Assembly: GCF_026723765.1 (NCBI RefSeq)
Contig: NZ_CP113524.1
Coordinates: forward strand, 915,001 to 979,000
Origin: Lacrimispora xylanolytica
GTDB taxonomy: Bacteria > Bacillota > Clostridia > Lachnospirales > Lachnospiraceae
DNA: 64,000 nucleotides
Direction: 5' to 3'
The notes beneath the pieces were generated by a model, which was not told the DNA's origin, did no database searches, and worked only from the letters and a program-made list of their open reading frames with translations. The stretch's first letter is position 1; each line of letters opens with the position of its first letter. Below, one piece after another: positions 27,602-38,000 of the stretch. The position numbers were made by a program, and so were the translations under genes.

Positions 27602-27664
27602 GGTACATGAGATAAGGGAATCTCCTCATTAAGGGGCTTAATTTATTAGTATGATAAAGTGAAC

Positions 27665-27724
27665 GTTTACAGGAATTGTTGCTGGATGATAGAATCACCG
27701 GGGGCGATTCCTGTAAGTTTTTTT
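27665..27724 (+). terminator. Terminator after the small membrane protein gene
   Basis: ACAGGAAT (27669-27676) pairs with ATTCCTGT (27707-27714), extendable by several flanking bases, around a 30-base loop, followed by AAG and seven T. The stretch 27725-28022 after it is AT-rich with no feature I can support. Confidence 0.65.
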
Positions 27725-28022
27725 AGGGATATCAGAGAATGGCTGGAAGAAGAATTTTTTGTATTTGATGGGGGGATTTTTTTGAATGATGATGAGAAAG
27801 GGTAATAGAATTAAAGTATAGATTTGATGTTCTAAGTGGTTTAGAATATTGGAGATAGTTGACATTATTCTTTTTATTGATAAAATTAGATTGGTGCCCA
27901 TTGTATTTTATGTATGGGAAGAACTGTATTTTGTACACGATGGCATGATTTTTACAAAAGTATAGCATCCTTTTTTGGCATTTTAGCTACGACATGATAC
28001 GAAGAGAGAGAGGATAATAATA

Positions 28023-29240
28023 ATGAGATTCAGCTTAAATGAATTTTTGATTTCCGTTTCTTTTGCACTGGATTTTGTGGAAATGGATCGGTTGGGGAGA
28101 CAATCGAATCACGGGAAAAGAACGGCATTTATTTCTTTATACATTGCCAGAGAATTGGGATTATCAAAAGAAGAACTATATGATACGGCAGCTTTGGCTA
28201 TGCTTCATGACAATGGATTAAGTGAATCCAGTTTATATGAGGTTTCGGCGGGAGAAGATTTTTCGGTTAATGATTTTGAACGGTCAAAGGCCCATTGTGT
28301 GATTGGAGAGAAGAATGTTAAGGGGTATCCTTTTCTTACAGCTCCTGAAAATGTGATTCTTTATCATCATGAAAGGTATAACGGAAGCGGATTCTATGGA
28401 TTAAGTGGAGATGAAATTCCTTTAATTTCTCAGATTATTGCAGCGGCAGATGGATTTGAGGACAGATATCAGCCGGATGAAGCAGGGAATGGGAAGGATG
28501 TACTGGTACAATGGATTGAACAAGAGGAAGGCATAGTGTTCTCTAAGGACTTGGGAATTGCACTTCGTAAGATGGCGGAGGATTTATCTATTTGGGAGAA
28601 GATGGCGGATGAGAATGTGGGGAAAGCTCTATCTGATGAGATACCTGAGTTTGATTGTCAGCTATCCTTTGAAGAAATTCAGAAGATTACTAAGATTTTT
28701 TCCAGAATCATTGACTCCAAGTCTCATTTTACGAAACGTCATTCCAGTGGGCTCGCGGAAAAAGCAGCAGCAATGGCGGATTTTTATGGGAAGGATGAGG
28801 AGGAGAGGACAAAATTAATCATAGCAGCTGATTTACATGACCTGGGGAAGTTAGCGGTGCCTAATAGTATTTTGGATTGTCCAAGGGCGCTTACGGATAA
28901 GGAATTTAAGGTTGTGAAAAAACATGTGTATTATACCAGGGTTGCCCTTGAGAAGATCAGTGGATTTGAGGATATTACGGAATGGGCGGCGAATCATCAT
29001 GAGAAGCTGAATGGGAAGGGGTATCCGTTTGGGAAGAAAGGGGAGGAGCTTGATTTTAATTCGCGGCTGATGGGGTGTCTTGATATTTATCAGGCGCTTA
29101 CGGAAGAGAGGCCTTATCGGAAGGGGATGGCTCATGGAGAAGCGATGAAGGTGCTTGGGAATATGGCGGGGATGGGGATGATTGATGAAGGGATTGTGAA
29201 GGACCTGGATGAGGTGTTTGATGGGAAAGTGGGTATCTAA
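28023..29240 (+). CDS. HD-GYP domain protein with tandem HD domains
   Basis: A 405-aa cytoplasmic protein with two HD-type phosphohydrolase domains. The first (about residues 28-160) has SNHGKRTAF, LHDNG and YHHERYNGSGFYG. The second (about 235-400) has the full HD-GYP set: KRHSSGLAEKAA, LHDLGKLAVP and NHHEKLNGKGYP. HD-GYP enzymes hydrolyse cyclic di-GMP; both halves retain an H-D pair, though the first lacks the GYP triplet. No input domain or membrane segment is seen. The nearby small membrane protein is not clearly linked. It is the last apparent host gene before the phage-derived locus. Confidence 0.87.
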   Translation: MRFSLNEFLISVSFALDFVEMDRLGRQSNHGKRTAFISLYIARELGLSKEELYDTAALAMLHDNGLSESSLYEVSAGEDFSVNDFERSKAHCVIGEKNVKGYPFLTAPENVILYHHERYNGSGFYGLSGDEIPLISQIIAAADGFEDRYQPDEAGNGKDVLVQWIEQEEGIVFSKDLGIALRKMAEDLSIWEKMADENVGKALSDEIPEFDCQLSFEEIQKITKIFSRIIDSKSHFTKRHSSGLAEKAAAMADFYGKDEEERTKLIIAADLHDLGKLAVPNSILDCPRALTDKEFKVVKKHVYYTRVALEKISGFEDITEWAANHHEKLNGKGYPFGKKGEELDFNSRLMGCLDIYQALTEERPYRKGMAHGEAMKVLGNMAGMGMIDEGIVKDLDEVFDGKVGI

Positions 29241-29263
29241 CAACGATAACGTTTCTATGTGTA

Positions 29264-29518
29264 TTAAAAATAAGATAACGATGAGGCAATATTAGTGGAG
29301 GCATCTTTATCTGAGAAAATAGCATTCTTAATATTCTGAACAGATATAATATCATACTCCTCAAGTAACTGATGCTGATGAAGTTACGTTTTATATCTGT
29401 CATTTGTACTTTGTGCACTGATCTCTTTTGTCTTACCATAATAAAGGCCTCCTATGATTGATATTTTATCATAAAAGGCCTTTAAAAAAACTATTTACAG
29501 AAAAACTTTCACAGACTC
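29264..29518 (-). pseudogene. Truncated IS256-family insertion sequence with transposase N-terminal remnant
   Basis: From ATG at 29439 on the - strand the first residues MVRQKRSVHKVQMTDIKRN resemble the start of IS256-type transposases. After a frameshift the text continues QLLEEYDIISVQNIKNAIFS, again in register with that family, and stops at 29264. Upstream, 29491-29518 read on the - strand starts GAGTCTGTGAAAG, which looks like the terminal inverted repeat of this IS group, so the element end is put at 29518. More than 80 percent of the transposase and the other end are missing. A hairpin (AAAGGCC arms, 29443-29483) covers the transposase ribosome site. Confidence 0.7.
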
Positions 29519-29640
29519 GCTTAGCCTGTTCATGAAATTGTCCGCATCCCCGACTTCTTTTATAGCTATTATGAAGAGCCTACCTTGATTGGGCGTTCCA
29601 CCATTTAATATATGTAAGAATAGGCATTTAAGTAATCACT
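29515..29640 (-). pseudogene. Fragment of an interrupted reading frame at the end of the tail locus
   Basis: Between the tail-fibre gene and the IS end, one - strand frame reads CLFLHILNGGTP, NQGRLFIIAIKEVGD and ADNFMNRLSE before running into the IS repeat. It has no start codon and looks like a piece of a gene cut by the IS. I do not recognise the product. It may be chance coding-like sequence. Confidence 0.35.
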
Positions 29641-29661
29641 CCAATATTTTTGTAATATCTA

Positions 29662-30651
29662 TCAGGACAACCTAATTCTTCGTATTGAACCGTTTACTCT
29701 ACCTCCTAAATTACCAAAATTTTCGCTTATTACAAGTCGTATTGGATATGTTATAGCTTGTGGTGTAAATGGAATTTCAACATAAGTATGAGTTGTAAAC
29801 TGACTAAGGTATATAACTCCAATTTGAGTCCATGTTTTACCCAAATCTTTTGTATAATAAATTCTCATACTTGCTGAATTTTCTGCTTGTACACCTGTTT
29901 GGAAATTAAATGATCCCTCACATATTAATTTTGAATATCCTGCTAAATTAATTGTATTTGTTGTTTTTATATCTAAACTTTTTTTCCATGCCGCTTCATA
30001 TGTGATTTGTCCAGAGTCAAAAATAAGTATATCTTCTGCTCCTGTATTATAATCCGTATACCATCTAGCATAGTTATTTCCTGTCAAATATAAATCCTGA
30101 GGAGTTGGAACCCAACCTTCCCATGTACCAATTACCCCGCCGATATTAACGCCCTTTTTTATATTTTCCGGACGAAATGTAGGCACGTCATATCGAACCC
30201 AGTTTACACCGTTAAGATAATAACCATTTCGCACACCGACATTAAATGTTCCAGCCCAGTTTGATGCATTGGTGGCCCAAACGCGATCACCATCCGTATC
30301 TGCATTTTGAATTGGAATGGTACCAGTGATCTTTTTACCATTGACCCATGCAGTTTTACCTCCAATTATTTCATTTGTAAGTGCAGTAGCAGAAGTCTGA
30401 CTGGCTAGACTATTTGCAGTTACGGTAAAATCTTGTGCGTGATAACCTTTTTTTATATTAATAGAGTTACCTGCATTCAGACTTTGATTTGCAGTAGTTC
30501 CATTGTTTACCATCTTACCAATTCCTATTTCATCATCGGTATCAGAGCCAACATAAGTTTTGCCATTTAATACATATTCTTTAGTAACGGAGACCTCATC
30601 GGATCCGATTCCACCTCCGCCTGCAGCATTAGTTACGCCATATTTAGCCAT
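29662..30651 (-). CDS. Putative tail fibre / receptor-binding protein
   Basis: A 329-aa protein, last intact gene of the tail operon. It has Gly/Asn/Thr-rich repeats of the kind found in Gram-positive phage fibres (YVLNGKTYVGSDTDDE, GGKTAWVNGKKITGTIP, GVRNGYYLNGVNWVRYDVP, GVNIGGVIGTWEG). The C-terminal half (about residues 190-329) is a beta-rich domain with MRIYYTKDLGKTWTQIGVI, resembling a carbohydrate-binding or tip domain. The position at the distal end fits host recognition. Its ATG overlaps the upstream gene by 8 nt. Confidence 0.7.
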   Translation of the reverse strand: MAKYGVTNAAGGGGIGSDEVSVTKEYVLNGKTYVGSDTDDEIGIGKMVNNGTTANQSLNAGNSINIKKGYHAQDFTVTANSLASQTSATALTNEIIGGKTAWVNGKKITGTIPIQNADTDGDRVWATNASNWAGTFNVGVRNGYYLNGVNWVRYDVPTFRPENIKKGVNIGGVIGTWEGWVPTPQDLYLTGNNYARWYTDYNTGAEDILIFDSGQITYEAAWKKSLDIKTTNTINLAGYSKLICEGSFNFQTGVQAENSASMRIYYTKDLGKTWTQIGVIYLSQFTTHTYVEIPFTPQAITYPIRLVISENFGNLGGRVNGSIRRIRLS

Positions 30652-31270
30652 CTTTTCTCATCACCTCAATTTCTCTAATAGTCAATGCACTTTTTGGCAG
30701 CTTATTTGCCTTTAATACAAAGTTCCCTGCGCCGGTATTTTCTTTCACAACAATGAATGCCTTAGAAGCATGGAACATGCTGTCAGAGTTAAAAAACACA
30801 TTCACTCTGTCATTTTCCAGAATCTTATCAGATGAATAAGTATAAGTTAAATTCTCATCCCATGCACCTACTGGTATTTCAATATCGGTTGCAATGGTAA
30901 CGCCGGTTAAATAATCAGTTTTTTCTGCGGAGTAAGCATTTCTCTTCTTGTCCTCACCCTCCGCTGAATCATTAATCCCAACTGTTTTCTGAGCAACTGT
31001 TAGAATCATTTCATCGACTTCTTCTTTAAAGAACTTCTGTGTTGCCTTGACTCCGTCCAGCAGGACGTTGAATTTATCTGCATTAAATAATGATTTTGTC
31101 AAATTTGGATACTGATTTGTCAGCGCAGCCATTTTGTCCGTATCATTGTTCATCCACGCCTCATTATACTGTTCAATCACAGGGCGAAGGGTGGCAGAGG
31201 CGTCCTGCATGTTTGGCAGGTCGCAGATTGTTTCTGGGAATTTACTATGTGGGTATTCTGAATAGCTCAC
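30644..31270 (-). CDS. Putative baseplate / distal tail protein
   Basis: A 208-aa protein of the distal tail region. The N-terminal half is helical (ATLRPVIEQYNEAWMNNDTDKMAALTNQYP), and the C-terminal half is beta-rich (GVTIATDIEIPVGAWDENLTYTYSS). This pattern suggests a baseplate upper or fibre-attachment protein. It starts with GTG right after the stop of the preceding gene (TAAGTG), with AAAGGAGC as ribosome site. Confidence 0.6.
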   Translation of the reverse strand: MSYSEYPHSKFPETICDLPNMQDASATLRPVIEQYNEAWMNNDTDKMAALTNQYPNLTKSLFNADKFNVLLDGVKATQKFFKEEVDEMILTVAQKTVGINDSAEGEDKKRNAYSAEKTDYLTGVTIATDIEIPVGAWDENLTYTYSSDKILENDRVNVFFNSDSMFHASKAFIVVKENTGAGNFVLKANKLPKSALTIREIEVMRKDG

Positions 31271-32767
31271 TTAAATAGCTCCTTTCTTTTTTCTCCCATA
31301 TACATAGGAATAGCTCTCTAAAAACTTATAAAGAGTCATACTCATTGTTCCGTCACCGATTGACCAGCTTAGATTTTTAACTATATACTGGCTGGTTTCT
31401 TTGTTGTATCTGGGAGTGTATTCTAGTTTTGTGTTTACTTCCAGCCAGGGGACCACTAAGGTACTTAAATTTATGGTATCCAACATGGCGGTTGACTTAT
31501 AGGTTAAATATTCTGCCTGATTGTAGCAGGCGGCATCGTCACTTAAATTACCGTAATCCACTGACTGTGAAATTTCATAACCAATATTTTTCACTGAGTA
31601 GGGACAATCCGGTGATTCCTCTACGTATCTTCCATAGCACTGAAATTGTCCTAGTAGGAACAAGGCGGTTTGGTCAGGCGTGAGACGTCGGTAACGGAAG
31701 ACGTAAATATTATCCTTTTTAAGCACCCCTGGCTTTAATGGATTTCCATCACCATCATAAATCGGAATGGCGGGAGAGAAGTTGTTGATTGTAAAGTTTG
31801 GAGCAGCTAGATTGTCGTCGCTTGCTTTAAATGCCAGCTGGGCCAGGTTATCTACGCTGTCCCATGCTGTGTACATGCTTAGGTTAATCCCATACGTATT
31901 GTTTGTGTAGCTGGAAGTGTCTGCGTATCGGTCTTCCTGCTCCAGTGTTAATACCTTGCCCCATACTTCAGTGACATTAAAGATTCCGTCAAATTTGGAA
32001 TCGGCATTTTCATTTACTACGATATTCTGCATGACCCTATCGTTTAATATGACCGGGTCTTCTAAGCAGGTGGGAATCTGACGCCAGATAAAGGTTCCGT
32101 CTGCATCAAAATAAAATTCCCAGGAATCGTATAGATCCCGGATTTTTTGCCAGATGTCAGCGTATGTGCTTCCGGTTGCAAAGGTCAAGTCATAGGGAAT
32201 TGGCTTTCCAATGTCCTCAACAATGTATTTTTCGATTCCTGCTGACTTCATGGTTGCAATGACAGAAGCCCGGATATCCTCCCCGGCTGGTATGGTTAAG
32301 TTTTGAACGGCATAGTCCGGGGCGTTGTTGGAGGAGCCGTATCCATGGAGATGACCATTTAAAGTGCCATCGTATAGGGACATTAAGTCCCCGCAGGAGA
32401 CGGATAGCTTTTTTTCGGTATTTGAAAAGGAGTACTTCATGCTCAGATAGCAGAATACTCCCAGTTGATACCAGATGATTTCTTTTGTCTTTACGGATTT
32501 GATACCGTAGAAGACCCGCAGACGTTTGTCCAGCCATATTTTTTTATCCTTCCCAATAATAAAGGAAGAGTTTAATACCACCAGATCAAATTGGTAGCTT
32601 CTGCGCTGTATGGATTCGCTGTCCTGGCTGTAGCTGTCATTTATGATTTGTCCTTCCAGGGAATCAAGCGTTTTAAAAGTCGAGTCCATTAACTCTACTT
32701 TTAAATAAATTTCCTGGGTGCCTTGTTTTAATAAATCCAGGTCTTTTTGAGTTACTTCATATGCCAT
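31271..32767 (-). CDS. Tail hub-like protein (DUF5048-type)
   Basis: A 498-aa structural protein resembling the DUF5048 group of phage tail proteins. The N-terminus has the strand-rich EIYLKVELMDSTFKTLDSLEGQI, then KLSVSCGDLMSLYDGTLNG, a STYADIWQKIRDLYDSWEFYFDADGTFIW segment and VTEVWGKV, typical of hub or tail-associated proteins of siphoviruses. No peptidase or lysin motif (NlpC/P60, M23) is visible, unlike many tail-associated lysins. The gene spacing is tight on both sides. Confidence 0.65.
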   Translation of the reverse strand: MAYEVTQKDLDLLKQGTQEIYLKVELMDSTFKTLDSLEGQIINDSYSQDSESIQRRSYQFDLVVLNSSFIIGKDKKIWLDKRLRVFYGIKSVKTKEIIWYQLGVFCYLSMKYSFSNTEKKLSVSCGDLMSLYDGTLNGHLHGYGSSNNAPDYAVQNLTIPAGEDIRASVIATMKSAGIEKYIVEDIGKPIPYDLTFATGSTYADIWQKIRDLYDSWEFYFDADGTFIWRQIPTCLEDPVILNDRVMQNIVVNENADSKFDGIFNVTEVWGKVLTLEQEDRYADTSSYTNNTYGINLSMYTAWDSVDNLAQLAFKASDDNLAAPNFTINNFSPAIPIYDGDGNPLKPGVLKKDNIYVFRYRRLTPDQTALFLLGQFQCYGRYVEESPDCPYSVKNIGYEISQSVDYGNLSDDAACYNQAEYLTYKSTAMLDTINLSTLVVPWLEVNTKLEYTPRYNKETSQYIVKNLSWSIGDGTMSMTLYKFLESYSYVYGRKKKGAI

Positions 32768-32775
32768 TATTTCAC

Positions 32776-33669
32776 CTACCTGTCAAAGTCGGCGTCGATA
32801 AAGCCGTTGTCATAAAGGTCTCCGGCCTCATAGGCACTGCCGCATTCCGCAACGCTGAATTTCGTGGTTACGTGCTCATAATGATCGGATTCTTCTGTGA
32901 TATCACTGCTTGTGACAGCCACCATATAAACATTTCCGAGAAAATCTTTCAGAATCTTTGGCTGACCGTTGGTAAGGAAATCATAGATTCCATTTCGGTA
33001 TTCCCAGGATGAATGAGTTTGCCAGCCATCTTCTTTTAATTCGATAAAGGTACAGGAAATATCTCCAGAGAAATATCGGATTTTTCCACCCTTTAATACC
33101 ACTGGCTTTTCTCTTCCCAGAAGCTCAATCAGATTGGTGCGCTGAGTCAGCTTTTTATCGAATCTTGTGTCCAGGACCATAGGATAGGAGATATCCTTTT
33201 CACAGATAAAATAGGAGTCAAACCAGGATTCTACACGGTTTGTAATATAGTTATTTTCACCGCCGGAAATGACTGGTACATAGGCGTACTCCACCGTTCC
33301 TACTGGTTCATAGTAATCTATTAATTCTATTTTAAAATCTTCATTGGAGCGAATGGGCTTTTCAAAGATTGTCTTAAATTTTTTATCGCCCTTTACCTTC
33401 TTTTTAATTCGTATGGATTCTACGATGCTCTCTGTAAAGCTGACGTTTCCACCGTAGAGGGTTCCTTGAAACAGGGCGTGAAGCCTGGTATCAAAGCCCC
33501 AGACAGAAGGAAAGGCATGGTCTTCTTCTGACAGTTCAATTACCTTTTCCGTTGCGAATATTTCATCATAGACTGCTGAAGCTATGGTTAGGTCGGAAAT
33601 GTCAGAAGATGAGGCTGGTGATGAGGCCAGGGATTCCTTGCTTGAGGCAAAACAGCTTCCTAAAAACAT
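32776..33669 (-). CDS. Putative distal tail protein
   Basis: A 297-aa protein after a short Ser/Ala-rich N-terminus. The body is beta-rich: YGGNVSFTESIVESIRIKKK, then VEYAYVPVISGGENNYITNR and LIELLGREKPVVLKGGKIRYFSGDI. The content and the position between the Fn3-like protein and the hub-like protein suggest a distal tail (Dit-like) adaptor; I see no decisive motif. Ribosome site AAAGGCGGTGA. Confidence 0.55.
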   Translation of the reverse strand: MFLGSCFASSKESLASSPASSSDISDLTIASAVYDEIFATEKVIELSEEDHAFPSVWGFDTRLHALFQGTLYGGNVSFTESIVESIRIKKKVKGDKKFKTIFEKPIRSNEDFKIELIDYYEPVGTVEYAYVPVISGGENNYITNRVESWFDSYFICEKDISYPMVLDTRFDKKLTQRTNLIELLGREKPVVLKGGKIRYFSGDISCTFIELKEDGWQTHSSWEYRNGIYDFLTNGQPKILKDFLGNVYMVAVTSSDITEESDHYEHVTTKFSVAECGSAYEAGDLYDNGFIDADFDR

Positions 33670-33684
33670 AATATCACCGCCTTT

Positions 33685-34740
33685 CTATTTGTTTACCAGA
33701 TCAGCTTTCATTTCATAATAGCTGCTGGTTCGGTTAATGCAGAGCACAAATTGCTGGATATCTTTGGGGATTGGAAGGTATTTCGTAAAGAGGATATATT
33801 TGCTGCCGGAAGAGACTGCTTCCAGCTCGAAAAATGCTTTTTCACCTCCAGAGTCTGAGTAAATACCTTCCCTGTAATAAATGTTTACATGACATTGATC
33901 TTTATTGGTAAAATGAATGATTTTTGCATTGCATACCGGTCGGTGAAAACGAAATGCCTTGGTAAAGTCTCCTTTTACCTCAAAACCGATATCATAGGTA
34001 ACGGAATTTTCTCTTAAATCAGCATACTCATTTTCCAGGTAGATGACATCTTTTTCTGGGATGCCGATGGTTGAAATGATATTGCTTTTTATTTCTATAG
34101 CGCCGTGTTCGGCTCTGTTGTTTAGCTCAAGAGGATTGAATATTTGAGCTTGAGTATAGGATACGGTAAATAAAATATAGCCGGTATCCAGGCTCATGTT
34201 GTGAAGGGTCTTTCCGGTTGCTCTTATGTAGTACTGTTTTGCATTTTCTAGTCCAGATATGAGATATGTTAATTCACTGGTGTCGTATAGATCGCCAGAC
34301 ATCTGGAGCTCTGTTTTTTGATAGGTGTAGAGTGTAATGCAAAAGGAATTTAGAGGCTCTTTCTGCTTCTGGGAATAGACGAGTTCAGTTTGAAATGCTG
34401 ATGATTTTAAAACATCACCAGGATTTACGGATAATTTAAATTCCGGTGTTTCGTAGCAGTAAAATGGTGTTCCTATGCTTGGAAGGGTGGACTCTTTGTC
34501 GTCTATGTCAAAAACGGACAAATATGCTACGTAATAGCCTCCGTTTTTTAAACCTGAATCAGCTGGAAGAGTATAGCTTTGTTTCATGGTGCTGATTGTT
34601 TTATCGAATACGGTTGTTCCAGAAGCATTGTCTTTAATGAGGCACCTTGCTTTGTAAATCTGATTCCCCTGCCAGGAAAAATGAATGGTAGTTCCAGTTG
34701 ACGAATCAAATGGTTCTATGGGGTGTATGGTTGCATACAT
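33685..34740 (-). CDS. Tail protein with Fn3/Ig-like domains
   Basis: A 351-aa protein made of repeated beta-sandwich-like units: TIHFSWQGNQIYKARCLIKD, GGYYVAYLSVFDIDDKES, TYLISGLENAKQYYIRATGKT and VTYDIGFEVKG. These resemble fibronectin type III modules common on phage tails, often used to bind carbohydrate or stabilise the particle. No enzyme motif seen. AAAAGGAGCAACAT precedes the start on the - strand. Confidence 0.55.
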   Translation of the reverse strand: MYATIHPIEPFDSSTGTTIHFSWQGNQIYKARCLIKDNASGTTVFDKTISTMKQSYTLPADSGLKNGGYYVAYLSVFDIDDKESTLPSIGTPFYCYETPEFKLSVNPGDVLKSSAFQTELVYSQKQKEPLNSFCITLYTYQKTELQMSGDLYDTSELTYLISGLENAKQYYIRATGKTLHNMSLDTGYILFTVSYTQAQIFNPLELNNRAEHGAIEIKSNIISTIGIPEKDVIYLENEYADLRENSVTYDIGFEVKGDFTKAFRFHRPVCNAKIIHFTNKDQCHVNIYYREGIYSDSGGEKAFFELEAVSSGSKYILFTKYLPIPKDIQQFVLCINRTSSYYEMKADLVNK

Positions 34741-34787
34741 ATGTTGCTCCTTTTCTTATTAAAATGGTTTCGCCGGTTCTGTTTTGA

Positions 34788-35060
34788 TCAGGAACTCTCT
34801 TGTGGCTCCGCTGCCAGAATAAATAAGGAATTCCAGTCATTACAGGGAGCACAGACCCAAACGGTATCGTTTGGGTGAAGATTTTGGCTGCATCTGGCTG
34901 TGAGTGTTCTATTCTTATAGGAAATGGTGTACTTCCCTTTGGAAGCAGAGCCTGTGACCTTGGCACGGAATGTGCGGTCAAATTTCATGGTTTCTGCTGC
35001 GTTTTTAAATAAGTAATGAATGTCCTCCACCAGCTTTTTATAGACATCTTGCAGGTTCAA
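34788..35060 (-). CDS. Small tail protein (OB-fold-like)
   Basis: A 90-aa protein between the tape measure and the Fn3-like protein. An N-terminal helix (MNLQDVYKKLVEDIHYLF) is followed by five short strands (RTFRAKVTGSASKGKYTI, RTLTARCSQNLHPNDTVWV) suggestive of an OB fold, similar in size and layout to DUF2577-type small tail-hub or spike proteins. Function inferred from position only. Confidence 0.55.
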   Translation of the reverse strand: MNLQDVYKKLVEDIHYLFKNAAETMKFDRTFRAKVTGSASKGKYTISYKNRTLTARCSQNLHPNDTVWVCAPCNDWNSLFILAAEPQESS

Positions 35061-35095
35061 TTATATTCACTTCCTTTCTGTTTGCTCCGTATTTG

Positions 35096-38000
35096 TTAAT
35101 GTTTTCCGGTATGCTGAATCATGGCATTTCGCAGGCCGCCATTTAAGATGCCTTGTGCCAGTTCATCTGCATTGCTGCATGACTCAATGCGAATATCTCC
35201 AAATTCAAAATTCGTGGTTGTCTGTCCCGATCCATTTGATACGTCTGTGAGAAATGATGAAGCAAATGGAGTATAGTTCCAGGCCTGTCCCAAGTTGGAG
35301 AGAAGAGTATCCTGCTGCTCTGTGTTGAAAACAGCTTCATTTTTATGAAGAATTGTTGGAAATTCGTCAGGCTCCAGTTTCTTAAGACCTAAGAGCTTCA
35401 TTTTTGCTTCTCGGTCAAAGAGGGTGCTGTTACCGATTAGTCCGCCTTGAATGCCGATTTTGAGGGAACGTGCACTTTTGCTGCCAGGGTCACCCGGTCC
35501 TCCACTCACCCAGCCACCGCCTATATATGGTTCGCCATTGGACTTCTTGTTACTCTTTTTATCTTCATCGTCATCGTCTTCTGTGGATTTTAAGTTATCC
35601 CGGACTTCTTTTAATACGCGAAGCATAGACGCTACATTATCCGTGAGCTGCTGCCAGCTGGAGGTGTATTCGGAGATAGCTCCGTAATTTTTATTATACT
35701 GCTCCAGTGATTTTACAAGGTCTCCGGCAGTGGCGGCTAAGCTTTTCTGAATCTCAGAAAATATGCTGTCACCGTTAGCAGCAGTTCCTTTTATGGCCCC
35801 GTAATAATCGTATAAGTTTTGCAGGCCATTGGCAGCAGGCATCTTTTGGTTGAGCTGAGACAAGAGGTCATTGATTCCAGTCAGAGCCTGAGTATAGCTT
35901 AAGGTTCCATCCTTGTAGGAGGCAATATAGCTTTCAAGGAGAGTAGAAATATGATTGGTGGCATCGATTTGCTCTTTATACTGTAGGATTTGCTCTGAGA
36001 TACCTGTATACATCTGAGTGATGTTCTGAAAGAGCGATGTATCATTGCCGGATAAGATTTTATCCTTCCAGCCTTTTCCCAGAATTTCATCGGCCTTGGA
36101 CTCATTCTGTGCCTGAGAGATTTTTCCGTTAATCTCAGACCATTTATCAGATATTTTCTGTAAAGATTCCAGCTGCTCCTGGTAGGTATCGTTTAAGCCA
36201 TTAAGGGTTTCCTGCAGGTTGTCGATTTGGGTTTTCAGCTCATTAGTTTCTAAGTCGAACTTCGCATCCTGGACCGCTTCTTTTGCTTGGCGTAGCTTGT
36301 CAGCATCCTGCTCATAGACCAGCTGTCCATCACGGATTACCTTTTCAGTTGCCTGTCGGTTGACCTTTTGAAGATCATACAAGGATTGTTCGTATCTTTG
36401 CTGCAATTTAAGCTTTTCGTTTTGTTTGCTTAATAGATCCAATTTATCCTGTAATGATTTTTTGGACGCTTCGTATTCCTCATTGACCGCCTCTTTTTGC
36501 TCATTGATGGCCTTAACCTGATCGTTAATGGCACCTGTTACAGCACTGATGACGGTATCATATTCTCCTTTTACGGATTCCAGGCCGCTTAACAGCTTTT
36601 GCAGATCGGAGGAATTTGCGGTAATCTTCTCCAGCGGCATTTTTAAAAGTGCTTCGTTCCATTTATGGAGATTTTGGACCATAGATGACATTTCTGAGTT
36701 TACATTTTGAAGCTTGCTGTATAACTCATTCCAATTGTCAGTACCAGCTTCGTATTCATTCATGACATCTTCTATGAGCCCGGCCTGTTTTTGGTATTGA
36801 TCCATCAGGGTGAAGCCGTTTGAAATTAACTTCTGATAGTAGCTGCTGTCTGCCTTTTTGCCGGAAGCTTCCAGTTCACTGTTCCAATTTTCCATGGCAG
36901 ACTGGATGTTCTTGTACATTCCAGCGACTGTCTCCATGTGCTCAATTGGCATTTTAAGAAGCTGGAAATTGTATTCTTCCTGAGATTTCTTTAAGTCCAA
37001 AAGTGAGGACTCTAAGTCACTGACTTCCTGATCAAGCTTTTGATAGGATTCGGAGTTTTCTGAGTTTAGATTTTGCTCTCGTAAATCCTGCATTTCCTTT
37101 CGCTTGATTTCGATCAGTCGTTGGGTGTTTGCTTCCTGCTGCTTTGATTGCTCGATCAGCTTGTTGTAAATGGAGGCATCTATGAGTTCACCGGCTGTTT
37201 TCATGTAGGCAATCTGCTTTTCGATAAGTGAACTTGAGGCTTTTAGTTCATCGTTTTCAGCTTTAACAGCTGCTGCTTGATTTTCATAGCTGGCCATAAA
37301 GCTTTCAGTATAATTCTTTTGTAAATCAATTTGTTTATCTTTTGATGCTTTTAGCTTATCGTAGGCAGCAATGGCAGCCTGTACGCTTTCTGCTTCCGCT
37401 CCTGAAAGATTATCGGTGGACAGTTCCCCTTTCTCTATTTTGCTTCTGTAATTGGGGTCTATTTTTGAGAGAGCAGCGTCATATTGAGACTGATACTGTC
37501 CAATTATTTTTGTCTGATCTTCCAGGGCGGTTTTATCGTGTTGCACAAGCTGCTGTAATGCGCTTTGGCGGGAGGCACTCCAGGTTCCGCTTGTTAAGGT
37601 GCGGGTCAGATCATTGATTGATAGCCCTGATTTCTCCGCCATGTTTTTCAGTTCTTCTAACTGCTCTATGGTGGGGGCTTCATTATCCAGGATTTCCTTA
37701 CCACGTTTAAAATCGTCTTCTGATATGCCCAGGTAGTCGATGTAGGTATTGGAGGAGGTATCTTTTAATGTACTCCTCTTGTCATCCTGGTATTTCTCAT
37801 AGCGATCGGCCCAATCAAACATTTGCTTTTGGACAGAAGATGTGTTTTTGGGTGAAGTTGTTGCTTTACTTCCAGAGTTGGAGTTTGTTATATCGGGTAT
37901 AGTTATTTCAGCTTTTGCAGCATCATTTAATTGTCTAATGAACCCATTGTATTTATCTGTCTCTGCCTCTATATTTTGAAATCCTTTTTCATATATTGCA

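Noticed and set aside
29443-29483. Terminator of the tail operon
   Set aside because: The GGCC-armed hairpin lacks a trailing T run in the relevant direction and lies in the IS256 remnant around the transposase ribosome site.
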